Below, piece by piece: positions 27,101-36,339 of a DNA stretch of 64,000 bases. Position numbers and translations under genes: made by a program. This DNA is from Microbacterium sp. VKM Ac-2870 (GTDB lineage Bacteria; Actinomycetota; Actinomycetes; Actinomycetales; Microbacteriaceae): the NCBI RefSeq assembly GCF_015350795.1, contig NZ_JADKSH010000002.1:678822-742821 (forward strand), given 5' to 3'. How positions within the stretch are numbered: the first letter of the stretch is position 1; every line of letters starts with the position of its first letter. Below the pieces are notes generated by a model. It was given only the letters and a program-made list of their open reading frames with translations. It did no database searches and was not told where the DNA came from.

Positions 27101-27901
27101 GTGCTCGAAAACCCCCGATCGCCCCGTGTGCGCGCCGTGGCCAAGCTGACCAAGCGCAGCGCTCGGCAGGAGACCGGGCTGTTCCTGCTCGAGGGACCGC
27201 AGGCCGCCCGCGAGGCGCTCGCCTTCCGTCCCGACACCCTGGTCGAGCTGTTCGCGACCCCCACGGCGATGGAGCGGCATCAGGACATCCGCGACGCGGC
27301 GCGGGAGGCCGACCTCGAGGTCGTCTTCACGACCGAGGCGGTGCTCGACGCCATGGCCGACACCGTCACTCCGCAGGGGATCGTGGCCGTTGCGCGCCAG
27401 TCGCCGACGTCGCTGAAGGACGTGTTCGCGGCATCCCCGACCCTCATCGCGATCTGCGAAGAGGTGCGCGACCCCGGCAACCTGGGCACGATCATCCGTG
27501 CCGCCGACGCGGCGGGAGCGGATGCCGTGGTGCTGACGGGCCGCACCGTCGATCCCTACAACCCGAAAGTCGTCCGCGCGACGACCGGGTCGCTGTTCCA
27601 CCTGCCGGTCGCGGTCGGCGCAGACCTGGCGAGCACCATTGAACGCGCGCACGCCGCGGGCTTGCGGGTGATCGCCGCCGATGTCGGGGGAGAGGACTTC
27701 CTCGCCCGCCGTGACGTGCTGGCCGAGCCCACCGCGTGGCTGTTCGGCAACGAGGCCCGCGGTCTCGAGGACGACGCACTGAACCTCGTCGATGTCTCTC
27801 TGCGTCTGCCGATCTACGGCCGTGCGGAGTCTCTGAACCTCGCGACGGCGGCCAGTGTCTGCCTGTACGAAACGGCTTTCGCGCAGCGCGGCAGCCGCTA
27901 G
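27101..27901 (+). CDS. TrmH/SpoU-family RNA 2'-O-methyltransferase
   Basis: 266-residue SPOUT enzyme. An N-terminal substrate-binding domain (about 1-105, RSARQETGLFLLEGPQAAREAL) precedes the knotted SAM domain. Motif 1 is VRDPGNLGTIIRAADAAG, motif 2 AWLFGNEARGL and motif 3 SLNLATAASVCLYE. This layout is typical of rRNA 2'-O-ribose methyltransferases near pheST in actinobacteria; the target nucleotide is not known. TAGGAT (27089-27094) ends 6 nt before the GTG start, suggesting a leaderless transcript. Confidence 0.9.
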   Translation: MLENPRSPRVRAVAKLTKRSARQETGLFLLEGPQAAREALAFRPDTLVELFATPTAMERHQDIRDAAREADLEVVFTTEAVLDAMADTVTPQGIVAVARQSPTSLKDVFAASPTLIAICEEVRDPGNLGTIIRAADAAGADAVVLTGRTVDPYNPKVVRATTGSLFHLPVAVGADLASTIERAHAAGLRVIAADVGGEDFLARRDVLAEPTAWLFGNEARGLEDDALNLVDVSLRLPIYGRAESLNLATAASVCLYETAFAQRGSR

Positions 27902-27988
27902 AGCGGATTGTTCCGGATCGATGACGAGTCGGTCAAGATCCTGTGCATAAGTTGTGACGGGTCCATAGCTTCTGCCTAGGCTGGCCCC

Positions 27989-28777
27989 ATGTCGATTCCG
28001 AATGCGACCCCGGCGACCTCCAACATCACGGTGCGCCGTGGGGATCCGCTCGTCGTGGTCAGCAACGTCGAGAAGCACTACGGCGACTTCCACGCGCTGA
28101 AGAACATCGATCTCACGGTCGACCGTGGAGAGGTCGTCGTGGTGATCGGCCCGTCCGGTTCGGGCAAATCCACGCTTTGCCGCACCATCAATCGCCTCGA
28201 GACGATCACCACGGGCACGATCACCATCGACGGCAAAGAGCTGCCGAAAGAGGGCAAGGCGCTCGCGACGCTCCGTGCCGACGTCGGCATGGTCTTCCAG
28301 TCGTTCAACCTGTTCTCGCACCTCACGATCCTCGAGAACGTGACCCTCGGGCCGATCAAGGTGAAGAAGATGAAGAAAGCGGATGCCGAGGCCGAAGCGA
28401 AGGTGCTTCTGGAGCGCGTCGGTGTCGCCCACCAGGCGTCGAAGCTGCCGGCTCAGCTCTCCGGCGGTCAGCAGCAGCGCGTCGCGATCGCACGCGCCCT
28501 GGCGATGAAGCCGAAGGTGATGCTCTTCGACGAGCCCACCAGTGCGCTCGACCCCGAGATGATCAACGAGGTGCTCGACGTGATGGTCGGCCTCGCGCAG
28601 GACGGCATGACCATGATCGTCGTCACTCACGAGATGGGTTTCGCGCGGAAGGCCGCCGATCGCGTCGTCTTCATGGCCGACGGCCAGATCGTCGAGCAGG
28701 CGAGCCCCGACGAGTTCTTCACGGCACCCAAGAGCGACCGCGCGAAGGACTTCCTCTCCAAGCTGATCACGCACTGA
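27989..28777 (+). CDS. gluA: Glutamate-type amino acid ABC transporter ATP-binding protein
   Basis: 262-residue ATPase of a polar amino acid importer. Walker [11 protein letters not shown]-loop [12 protein letters not shown], signature [15 protein letters not shown], Walker [16 protein letters not shown] and H-loop VVTHEMGFA are all intact. The ATP-binding, binding protein, permease, permease order matches gluABCD of Corynebacterium. A TAGGCT box (27977-27982) ends 6 nt before the ATG; the 87-bp upstream gap holds nothing else clear. Confidence 0.92.
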   Translation: MSIPNATPATSNITVRRGDPLVVVSNVEKHYGDFHALKNIDLTVDRGEVVVVIGPSGSGKSTLCRTINRLETITTGTITIDGKELPKEGKALATLRADVGMVFQSFNLFSHLTILENVTLGPIKVKKMKKADAEAEAKVLLERVGVAHQASKLPAQLSGGQQQRVAIARALAMKPKVMLFDEPTSALDPEMINEVLDVMVGLAQDGMTMIVVTHEMGFARKAADRVVFMADGQIVEQASPDEFFTAPKSDRAKDFLSKLITH

Positions 28778-28841
28778 TGAAGACGTCCGCGCCCTGCACC
28801 GGCGCGGTCAACGAGAGATAGATACGAAACAGGAGACTCAC

Positions 28842-29753
28842 ATGCAGAAGACTCGAATCGCCGGCGCACTGGCCGGCCTCGCCATCGCCGCCCTCGCCCT
28901 GACGGCGTGCAACAGTGGCACTCCGGGTGCAGAACCCGGGTCGACGGACGGGGCCAGCGCCGCCGCCGAGACCCCGTGGACCGTCGCGACGGACGTGACG
29001 ATCGCGGGCAGCCCCACCTTCGACAAGATCAAGAGCGCGGGCGTCGTCAAGGTCGGCGTGAAGGAGGACCAGCCCGGTCTCGGCTACCTCAACCCGGTCG
29101 ACAACACGCGCAGTGGGTTCGATGTCGACATCGCGCGTTGGATCGCCGCATCGCTCGGTATCGCCGAGGACAAGATCCAGTTCCAGCCGATCGCCTCCGC
29201 AAACCGCGAGCAGGCCATCGTGAACGGCGACATCGACTACTACGTCGGCACGTACTCCATCACCGACAAGCGCAAACAGCAGATCTCCTTCGCCGGCCCC
29301 TACTTCATCACCGGCCAGGGCCTGCTCGTCGCCGCGAGCAACGACAAGATCACAGGCAAGGACTCCCTGACGGCCGACGAAACCGTGTGCTCGGCCACGG
29401 GTTCCACCTCGATCCAACGGATCAAGGAGGAGACTCCCGCCAAGACGAAGGAGTACGACACCTACTCCGCGTGCGTGGAAGACCTCAAGAACGGGCAGGT
29501 CGACGCCGTCACGACCGACGAGGCCATCCTCATCGGCTACGCGGCGCAGACACCCGACCTTCTGAAGGTCGTGGGCGAGCCGTTCAGCGAGGAACGCTAC
29601 GGCGTGGGCATCGCGAAGGGTGACACCGCGCTGCAGACATTCATCAACGCGATGTTCACCGATGGTGGCTCGACCTGGCAGGCGATCTTCGACAAGAACC
29701 TCGGTGCGTCCGGCGTCAAGGCCACGCAGCCGAAGGTCGACGCGGCCGGCTGA
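28842..29753 (+). CDS. gluB: Glutamate-type ABC transporter substrate-binding lipoprotein
   Basis: 303-residue extracytoplasmic binding protein of the SBP_bac_3 family. Lipoprotein signal ends in LTAC with Cys24 as the likely lipidated residue. Ligand-binding blocks VGVKEDQPGLGYL, GFDVDIARWIA, YYVGTYSITDKRKQQISFAGPY and DAVTTDEAIL match glutamate/aspartate binders. An ACAGGAGA ribosome-binding site precedes the ATG. A stable hairpin follows the gene. Confidence 0.92.
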   Translation: MQKTRIAGALAGLAIAALALTACNSGTPGAEPGSTDGASAAAETPWTVATDVTIAGSPTFDKIKSAGVVKVGVKEDQPGLGYLNPVDNTRSGFDVDIARWIAASLGIAEDKIQFQPIASANREQAIVNGDIDYYVGTYSITDKRKQQISFAGPYFITGQGLLVAASNDKITGKDSLTADETVCSATGSTSIQRIKEETPAKTKEYDTYSACVEDLKNGQVDAVTTDEAILIGYAAQTPDLLKVVGEPFSEERYGVGIAKGDTALQTFINAMFTDGGSTWQAIFDKNLGASGVKATQPKVDAAG

Positions 29754-29756
29754 CCC

Positions 29757-29793
29757 ACAGCGGTGGCGGCGCCCGACGCGCCGCCACCGCTGT
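29757..29793 (+). terminator. Stable intergenic hairpin between gluB and gluC
   Basis: ACAGCGGTGGCGGCG (29757-29771) pairs perfectly over 15 bp with 29779-29793 across a 7-nt loop. There is no T tract, so full termination is unlikely. Such stems after binding-protein genes usually stabilise the upstream message or partly attenuate read-through, giving excess binding protein over permease. That role is inferred. Confidence 0.6.
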
Positions 29794-29832
29794 CTAGCCC
29801 GCACAGGACAGTAGACGACGGAAGGCGGCACG

Positions 29833-30480
29833 GTGGAAGTCATCACCGACAACCTCGACCTCTGGGGCGAGGCGATCAGCGGCACGCTCGTGCTCTTCTT
29901 CGGCGGCGGCGTTCTCGCGCTCGTCCTCGGGTTCATCGTGGGAGCTATGCGCGTGTCGCCCATTCCGGTCGCACGTGCGGTCGGCGCGGTCTACGTGAAT
30001 TGGATCCGCAACACCCCGCTGACCCTCGTGATGTTCTTCTTCGCGTTCTGCCTCCCGATCCTCCTACGTGAACGCATCGACGCGATCCTCTTGTCGACTC
30101 TTGCGCTCGGTGTCTACACCGCCACCTACGTCGCCGAGACCCTGCGCTCCGGTATCAACACCGTTCCGGTGGGGCAAGCCGAAGCGGCCCGCGCTCTGGG
30201 GCTCACGTTCGGCCAGGTCATGACGCTCGTGGTATTGCCGCAGGCCACCCGGTCGGTCATCCCGCCCATGATGAGCGTTCTCATCGCCCTGCTGAAGAAC
30301 ACGACCGTCGCTGCAGGCTTTTCGGTTCTGAATCTCGGATCCGTGCGGAGCAACCTCAGTGAGCGCGGCGAAAACCAGCTGGTGACCCTGCTGTGGGTCA
30401 TGATCATCTTCGTCGCCATGGTGCTGCTGCTCGCGTGGTTGCAGAACGCGATGGAGCGCAGATGGAAGGTCGCGCGATGA
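29833..30480 (+). CDS. gluC: Glutamate-type ABC transporter permease 1
   Basis: 215-residue inner-membrane permease of the HisMQ type with about five hydrophobic segments. Motifs: YVNWIRNTPLTLVMFFFAF and the ATPase-contacting loop GQAEAARALGLTFGQVMTLVVLPQA (about residues 114-138). GTG start 29833 with GGAAGG upstream. The stop overlaps gluD (ATGA). Confidence 0.9.
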   Translation: MEVITDNLDLWGEAISGTLVLFFGGGVLALVLGFIVGAMRVSPIPVARAVGAVYVNWIRNTPLTLVMFFFAFCLPILLRERIDAILLSTLALGVYTATYVAETLRSGINTVPVGQAEAARALGLTFGQVMTLVVLPQATRSVIPPMMSVLIALLKNTTVAAGFSVLNLGSVRSNLSERGENQLVTLLWVMIIFVAMVLLLAWLQNAMERRWKVAR

Positions 30481-31403
30481 GCTCGGTGCTGTACGACGTC
30501 CCCGGCCCGCGCGCCGTCGCGCGCAACCGCATTCTCGGTGCGGCCACCATTCTCGTCATCCTCGCGGCTGTGGGATGGGTGATCTGGCGCTTCGCGGCGA
30601 CCGGCCAGTTCGCGGCCGACAAATGGGAGATCTTCTCCTACGGTGCGATCTGGCAGCGTCTGCTGGGCGGCGCGGTGGCTACCCTGGCGGCCTTCGCTGC
30701 CGCGGCCGCCGGTGCCCTTGTTCTTGGCTTCGTGCTAGCCATCGGTCGGCTCTCCGAACACGCGTGGATCCGCGTACCCGTGGGATGGATCACTGAGATC
30801 CTCCGGGCCGTGCCCGTGCTGGTGTTCATGATGTTGCTCTACTACGGCCTTCCGGTCGTGGGGGTGCGGATGGAGCCCTACTGGGCCGTCGTCATCGCGC
30901 TCATCGCGTACAACGGATCGGTGCTCGCCGAGGTCATCCGCGCAGGAGTCGAATCGTTGCCGCGCGGGCAGGGCGAGGCAGGCTACGCGATCGGGCTCCG
31001 GAAGGCCGGCGTCCTGCGCCTCGTCCTGCTGCCGCAGGCCATCCGCGCCATGATGCCGGTCATCGTCGCGCAGCTCGTCGTCACGCTCAAGGACACCGCG
31101 CTCGGCTTCATCATCACCTACCCCGAACTGCTCTACGTCATCAAGCTGCTCGGTTCCAACGCGGTCTACGCCTCGCCGCTCATCCAGACCGCCATCATCG
31201 GCGGGTCCATCTACGTGGCCATGTGTCTCGCTCTCAGCTACGTCGCCTACCGCATCGAGCAGCGCAGCAAGCGCCGTCAGCAGCAGCAAGCCAACGAGGG
31301 GGGTGCGCCTCATCATCCGGTCGCGCAGGGCACCGACACCGAGCTGATCGCGCTGCAGACGCGGGCAGGCAAGCACGACCCGGGCAGCGCCGGTCGGGGT
31401 TGA
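30477..31403 (+). CDS. gluD: Glutamate-type ABC transporter permease 2
   Basis: 308-residue permease pairing with GluC. It has a longer N-terminal segment with one extra membrane helix (ILGAATILVILAAVGWVIW), then the core WITEILRAVPVLVFMMLLYY and coupling loop GQGEAGYAIGLRKAGVLRLVLLPQA. A hydrophilic C-terminal tail of about 50 residues (SKRRQQQQANEGG...) is cytoplasmic. The start is coupled to gluC. Confidence 0.9.
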   Translation: MSSVLYDVPGPRAVARNRILGAATILVILAAVGWVIWRFAATGQFAADKWEIFSYGAIWQRLLGGAVATLAAFAAAAAGALVLGFVLAIGRLSEHAWIRVPVGWITEILRAVPVLVFMMLLYYGLPVVGVRMEPYWAVVIALIAYNGSVLAEVIRAGVESLPRGQGEAGYAIGLRKAGVLRLVLLPQAIRAMMPVIVAQLVVTLKDTALGFIITYPELLYVIKLLGSNAVYASPLIQTAIIGGSIYVAMCLALSYVAYRIEQRSKRRQQQQANEGGAPHHPVAQGTDTELIALQTRAGKHDPGSAGRG

Positions 31404-31471
31404 GGTGGAGATCGCCGAGCTCGGCATCCCCGTCCTGAGGGTCGGCCGACCCGCCGGTAGACTCCTCTTTT

Positions 31472-32524
31472 GTGTCTGACGCACCCGAGATCACCAGCGC
31501 AATCACCGCAGAGAACGTGGATGCCGCAGTCGCCGACGCCCTGACGGCGATCGCTGCGGCGGGCTCCACGGCCGAGCTCAAGGCGGCCCGCGCGGCGCAT
31601 GCCGGCGATGGTTCGCCCCTCGCCCAGCTCAATGCGCAGTTGCGGAACGTCCCGAACGACCAGAAGGCCGCTTTCGGCAAGCTCGTCGGACAGGCGCGCG
31701 GACGCGTGACCCAGGCGCTCGTGGCCCGAGAGGAAGAGCTCGCTGCCGCGGAGTCGGTTGCCAAGCTCGAAGCCGAGCGGGTGGACATCACGGCGATCGC
31801 ACCGCGCGGCCGCGTCGGGGCGCGCCATCCGATCTCACTGCTCCAGGAGGAGATCGCCGACCTCTTCGTCGGTATGGGGTGGGAGATTGCGGAAGGCCCC
31901 GAACTCGAGCATGAGTGGTTCAACTTCGACGCCCTCAACTTCGACGTCGATCACCCTGCCCGTCAGATGCAGGACACCTTCTTCGTCGACCCGGTCGAGC
32001 GCCACCTCGTGCTGCGCACGCATACGAGCCCCGTTCAGGTGCGTTCGATGCTCGAGCGCGAGCTGCCGATCTACGTGCTCTGCCCGGGACGCGTCTACCG
32101 GACCGATGAGTTCGACGCGACCCACCTGCCCGCCTTCACTCAGTTCGAAGGCCTGGTGATCGACAAGGGCATCACGATGGCGAACCTCAAGGGAACGCTC
32201 GACCACGCCGCCAAGGTGCTCTTCGGCGCCGAGGCGAAGACACGCTTTCGCACCAACTTCTTCCCGTTCACCGAGCCGTCCGCCGAGCTCGACCTCTGGC
32301 ACCCGACCTTCAAGGGCGGCGCCCGATGGATCGAGTGGGGCGGATGCGGCATGGTCAACCCCAACGTGCTGCGCGCGGCGGGTATCGACCCCGAGGTGTA
32401 CTCCGGATTCGCATTCGGAATGGGCATCGAGCGCACGCTCATGTTCCGCACCGATGTGCAAGACATGCGCGACATGGCCGAAGGCGATGTCCGCTTCAGT
32501 GAACAGTTCGGAATGGTGGTCTGA
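31472..32524 (+). CDS. pheS: Phenylalanine--tRNA ligase alpha subunit
   Basis: 350-residue catalytic subunit of the alpha2beta2 enzyme. N-terminal coiled-coil (about residues 1-95) for tRNA binding, then class II core: motif 1 region [20 protein letters not shown], motif 2 [15 protein letters not shown] and motif 3 [19 protein letters not shown] (31458-31463) ends 8 nt before the GTG start. Overlaps pheT by one base. Confidence 0.97.
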   Translation: MSDAPEITSAITAENVDAAVADALTAIAAAGSTAELKAARAAHAGDGSPLAQLNAQLRNVPNDQKAAFGKLVGQARGRVTQALVAREEELAAAESVAKLEAERVDITAIAPRGRVGARHPISLLQEEIADLFVGMGWEIAEGPELEHEWFNFDALNFDVDHPARQMQDTFFVDPVERHLVLRTHTSPVQVRSMLERELPIYVLCPGRVYRTDEFDATHLPAFTQFEGLVIDKGITMANLKGTLDHAAKVLFGAEAKTRFRTNFFPFTEPSAELDLWHPTFKGGARWIEWGGCGMVNPNVLRAAGIDPEVYSGFAFGMGIERTLMFRTDVQDMRDMAEGDVRFSEQFGMVV

Positions 32525-35088
32525 TGCGCGTCCCTCTGTCGTGGTTGCGTGAGTACGTCGAGCTTCCCGAGAACGCGACGACCGACGACGTCTTCGCGGC
32601 GCTCGTCTCGGTGGGCTTCGAGGAGGAAGAGGCGATCGCGTTCGAGATCAGCGGACCCGTCGTGGTCGGCCAGGTGCTCTCGTTCGACGCGGAGCCGCAG
32701 TCCAACGGCAAGACCATCCGGTGGTGCCAGGTCGACGTCGGCGAGGCGAACGGGGGAGTGCGCGGCATCGTCTGCGGTGCCTCGAACTTCGTCGAAGGCG
32801 ACAAGGTCGTCGTGTCGTTGCCGGGCGCGGTGCTGCCCGGACCCTTCCCGATCTCGGCACGCAAGACCTACGGCCACGTCTCAGACGGCATGATCGCCTC
32901 GGCGCGCGAGCTGGGCCTCGGCGACGAGCACAACGGCATTCTCCGCCTGGTCGAGCTCGGCCTCGACCCCGAGGTCGGCACCGATGCCATCGCCCTCCTC
33001 GGCCTCGACGACGTCGCGGTCGACGTCAACGTCACCCCCGACCGTGGCTATGCGCTCTCGCTGCGCGGGATCGCGCGCGAGTACTCGCACGCCACCGGCG
33101 CCGCCTTCCGCGACCCCGCCGCACACGAGTGGGACGACGTCCAGCCCGGCAGCGGCTTCCCGATCGTCGTGGACGACCAGCTGCCGCTTCGCGGACGCAT
33201 CGGGGCGAGTGAGTTCGTCGTGCGCGTCGTCCGCGGTGTCGACCCCACCCGGCCTACGCCGCCGTGGATGGTCTCACGACTGACGCTTGCCGGCGTCCGC
33301 TCTCTCGGCATCCTGATCGACATCACGAACTACGTGATGCTCGAGCTCGGCAACCCGATTCACGGGTACGACTTCGATCTGCTGCGGGGGGGCATCACGG
33401 TGCGCCGCGCCGCGGAGGGCGAGAAGCTCACGACCCTCGACGGCAAAGAGCGCACGCTTAGCGTCGAAGACTTGCTCATCACCGACGAGTCGGGTCCTAT
33501 CGGCCTCGCCGGTGTGATGGGCGGCGGCACGACCGAGATGACGGATGCCACGCGCAACGTGCTGATCGAGGCGGCCATCTTCGACCCCATCACGATCGCC
33601 CGCACGGCACGCCGGCACAAGCTTCCCTCCGAGGCGTCGCGTCGCTTCGAGCGCGGCGTCGACCCGTTGCTGCCCTTCGTCGCGGCGCGTCGTGTTGCCG
33701 ACCTGATGGTCGAGCTCGCCGGCGGCACGCTCGACACCGAGGTGGGCGGCGCGCTGTTCGCAGAGGTGTTCGTCGAGGGCATAGAGCTGCCCGGTACGTT
33801 CGTGTCGACGCTGATCGGCGTGGACTACACGGATGCCGAGATCACGAGCGCCCTCGACATGGTCGGCTGCGAAGTCACCGACATCGATCATGCGCTCGCC
33901 GAGGCTCTCGTCTTCGACGAGCCCGAGCCCCGCGACATCGCGGGAGGCGGGTGGATCGTGATCCCGCCGACGTGGCGCCCCGATCTGACCGACAAGTGGA
34001 CGCTCGCCGAGGAGGTCGCCCGCATCCACGGGCTCGACCGCATCCCCTCGATCCTGCCCACGCCGCCCTCCGGCCGCGGGCTGACGGCGCTGCAGAAGGG
34101 CCGGCGCCGCGTCGCCAACGCGCTCGCGGCCGCGGGCTTCGTGGAGACGCCGTCGTTCCCGTTCTCGACCGCCGAGGCCAACGCTCTGCACGGCTCTGCC
34201 TCAGGCGAGCCGCTCCCATCGGTCAAGCTGGCGAACCCCCTCGACGGTCAGGCCCCGTACCTGCGTCGCTCGCTGATTCCGGGTCTGCTGGCGGTCGCGC
34301 ACCGCAATCAGGCGCGCGGCTTCACCGATCTGGCGCTCTTCGAGACCGGTTCCGTCTTCGCGCCGCAGAAGGGGGTGGAGTACGGCACCGCGACGGTGCC
34401 GCCGCTCGCCGTCCGCCCCGACGACGACACGCTGGCCGCTCTCAACGCGGCGCTGCCGCCGCAGCCGCGTCACGCGGCCGTGCTGCTGGCCGGGGACATC
34501 GTGTCGAAGCACCCGGGTCAGTCCGCCGTGGCCGCCGACCTCTCCGACGCGCTCGGCGCCGTGCGGACGATCGCCGCAGCCGCTGGGGTGCGCATCGACG
34601 TTGCACAGGGGCAGCGCGCAGCGCTTCACCCCGGACGCACCGGCATCCTCACCGTCGCCGGCGTCGAGGTGGGCTACGTCGGCGAGGTGCTGCCGCAGGT
34701 GGCCGCCGACGCCGACCTGCATGGTCGCGTGTACGTCGCCGAGATGGACCTGGACGGCGTGCTGGGGCTGGCCGGCGCTCCGGATGCCGCGCCGTCGCTG
34801 TCGGGCTACCCCGCCGCCACCCAGGACGTCTCACTCGTCGTGGGCGACGACGTCGTGGCAGGCGATGTGCAGGCCGCGCTCGTCGAGGGTGCCGGCGATC
34901 TGCTCGAGTCGGTGCGTCTGGTCGATGACTACCGGGGTGCGGGATTGGCGGAGGGGACCAAGAGCCTGACGTTCGCGCTGCGTTTCCGTGCGGCAGACCG
35001 CACGCTCACGGCGTCCGAGGCGACCGAGGCGAAGCTCGCCGGTGTCGCCGTGGCGGCGGAGCGCTACGGGGCCACGATTCGCGAGTAG
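32524..35088 (+). CDS. pheT: Phenylalanine--tRNA ligase beta subunit
   Basis: 854-residue subunit with all usual modules: N-terminal EMAP/tRNA-binding fold (about 40-150), B3/B4 editing domain (about 210-400), B5 domains, inactive synthetase core and the C-terminal anticodon-binding FDX-ACB domain (about 755-853, LSGYPAATQDVSLVV...). Length is normal. Followed by a 12-bp hairpin before the convergent ATPase gene. Confidence 0.96.
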   Translation: MRVPLSWLREYVELPENATTDDVFAALVSVGFEEEEAIAFEISGPVVVGQVLSFDAEPQSNGKTIRWCQVDVGEANGGVRGIVCGASNFVEGDKVVVSLPGAVLPGPFPISARKTYGHVSDGMIASARELGLGDEHNGILRLVELGLDPEVGTDAIALLGLDDVAVDVNVTPDRGYALSLRGIAREYSHATGAAFRDPAAHEWDDVQPGSGFPIVVDDQLPLRGRIGASEFVVRVVRGVDPTRPTPPWMVSRLTLAGVRSLGILIDITNYVMLELGNPIHGYDFDLLRGGITVRRAAEGEKLTTLDGKERTLSVEDLLITDESGPIGLAGVMGGGTTEMTDATRNVLIEAAIFDPITIARTARRHKLPSEASRRFERGVDPLLPFVAARRVADLMVELAGGTLDTEVGGALFAEVFVEGIELPGTFVSTLIGVDYTDAEITSALDMVGCEVTDIDHALAEALVFDEPEPRDIAGGGWIVIPPTWRPDLTDKWTLAEEVARIHGLDRIPSILPTPPSGRGLTALQKGRRRVANALAAAGFVETPSFPFSTAEANALHGSASGEPLPSVKLANPLDGQAPYLRRSLIPGLLAVAHRNQARGFTDLALFETGSVFAPQKGVEYGTATVPPLAVRPDDDTLAALNAALPPQPRHAAVLLAGDIVSKHPGQSAVAADLSDALGAVRTIAAAAGVRIDVAQGQRAALHPGRTGILTVAGVEVGYVGEVLPQVAADADLHGRVYVAEMDLDGVLGLAGAPDAAPSLSGYPAATQDVSLVVGDDVVAGDVQAALVEGAGDLLESVRLVDDYRGAGLAEGTKSLTFALRFRAADRTLTASEATEAKLAGVAVAAERYGATIRE

Positions 35089-35093
35089 TCCCT

Positions 35094-35124
35094 GGCATTG
35101 GGGCTCAGCGCGAGCCCCAATGCC
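35094..35124. terminator. Bidirectional hairpin between pheT and convergent ATPase gene
   Basis: GGCATTGGGGCT (35094-35105) and AGCCCCAATGCC (35113-35124) form a perfect 12-bp stem with a 7-nt loop. No T tract follows on either strand. It overlaps the last codons of the minus-strand gene, so it probably limits read-through between converging transcripts. Confidence 0.55.
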
Positions 35125-36235
35125 ACGCCGGCACATCCATGAACCCCTGGCCTTCCACCGCCGTGCCCTTCGTGTCTTTGCTCAGATGCACGCGCGCCGA
35201 CGCGGGAAGGGCATCGACGAGCTCCTTCGCGTGCGAGACGACGAGCACCTGCGTATGCGCTGCGGCGCTCTCGATCAGCCGTGCCAAGGCAGGCAGCAGC
35301 GAGACGTGCAGGCTGGCCTCGGGCTCGTTCAGGATGAGCAGGGGAGCGGGGCGTGCGGGCAGAAGGGCTGCGCACAGCAGGAGGTACCGGAGGGTGCCGT
35401 CGGAGAGCTCCCCGGCGTCGAGCGGACGCAGCAATCCGCTCTGGCGCAGGGTGAGTCGGAACAGTCCCTCGCTCGCCTGTATGTCGACACCGGAACCGGG
35501 AAAGGCATCGTCGACGGCACGCTCGAGCGCTGCACCCTGACCGGCATCCGCGATTGTCGCCCACGTCGCCGCCAGCGTCGCCCCGTCGTGCGATAGGGTC
35601 TGCGTCCGGGTGCCGACCTGCGGTCGCCGAGCCGGCGCATCGGCATCCACGCGGAAGTGGTCGTAAAACCGCCAGCCGCCCATCATGCGGCGCAGTGCCA
35701 GCAGTTCGGGGGCGGTGTCGCCGTCGGCGAGATCGGTGACGATGCTCTCGTACGGGGCGAGGCGCTGGTCCAGGTCTATCCAGCGTCCGTCGCGCACCCT
35801 CGTGTTCTGCCGCAGCCGGTCGATCAGGAGCGCAGCGGGCTTAGCGGTCGGGCCGGCGAACACCTGTTCGCGCTTGATCTCCGGATCGCGGGCGAAGGGA
35901 TTGGCGATCGTCGGGTCGGACTGCGGGATGCCGAGGTCGATGAGATAGCCGAGTTCATCCGACGCGAAACCGAGCTGCACCGCGATGGGCCCCCGGCGTA
36001 CGGTTCCCTGCGATCCACCGCTCTCCGGGCCGGCCCACAGCACCGACGGCAGCCCGCCCTCGCGCGCGAGGGCGCCGATCATCTCCCCGTGGGCGGCCGC
36101 GGCGAGCAGGCGCAGCGCGCGGTAGAGGTTCGACTTGCCCGATCCGTTGGGACCGGTGATCACGGTGAGCGGTCCGAGCGGCACGATCACGTCGCGGAGC
36201 GATCGGTAGCCGGCGACGGCGAGTGTCTGCAGCAT
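35105..36235 (-). CDS. AAA family ATPase (AAA_21/RecF-like, ABC-type fold)
   Basis: 376-residue P-loop ATPase. N-terminal Walker A TGPNGSGKSN at about residues 27-36; SDGTLRYLLLCAAL resembles the ABC signature region (about 290), Walker B is LLILNEPEASLH (about 315) with Asn where Asp is common, and a switch His in VVSHAKEL. No fused nuclease (TOPRIM) domain and no adjacent partner gene are visible, so it is not a complete OLD or Gabija-type system. DNA repair, recombination or defence roles are all possible. Divergent from the HAD gene. Confidence 0.8.
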   Translation of the reverse strand: MLQTLAVAGYRSLRDVIVPLGPLTVITGPNGSGKSNLYRALRLLAAAAHGEMIGALAREGGLPSVLWAGPESGGSQGTVRRGPIAVQLGFASDELGYLIDLGIPQSDPTIANPFARDPEIKREQVFAGPTAKPAALLIDRLRQNTRVRDGRWIDLDQRLAPYESIVTDLADGDTAPELLALRRMMGGWRFYDHFRVDADAPARRPQVGTRTQTLSHDGATLAATWATIADAGQGAALERAVDDAFPGSGVDIQASEGLFRLTLRQSGLLRPLDAGELSDGTLRYLLLCAALLPARPAPLLILNEPEASLHVSLLPALARLIESAAAHTQVLVVSHAKELVDALPASARVHLSKDTKGTAVEGQGFMDVPAWHWGSR

Positions 36236-36309
36236 GGCCTCATCGTGGCATCGTGCCCGGACATTGTGCGCACATCACCGCGACCTCGCAGCGCACGGCG
36301 CCAGTTGCA

Positions 36310-36329
36310 AACCGGGAACGTTCCCGGTT
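36310..36329. promoter_or_regulatory. LacI-type operator at HAD-lacI promoter
   Basis: AACCGGGAACGTTCCCGGTT is a perfect 20-bp palindrome. It fills the spacer between a possible -35 TTGCAA (36305-36310) and -10 TTGGAT (36328-36333), whose end is 6 nt before the HAD start. The core CGGGAACGTTCCCG recurs twice before the importer genes at 38616 and 38663, so the LacI protein encoded at 37566 is the likely ligand and would control itself. Confidence 0.82.
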
Positions 36330-36339
36330 GGATGGGACC

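Noticed and set aside
36265..36274. TGTGCGCACA palindrome as an additional operator between the AAA ATPase and HAD genes
   Set aside because: Only 10 bp, easily expected by chance in such sequence, and not repeated near other genes here.
36223..36339. ATG 36223 as start of the double HAD protein
   Set aside because: The extension would cover the promoter and operator and overlap the divergent ATPase start; residues added are non-homologous.
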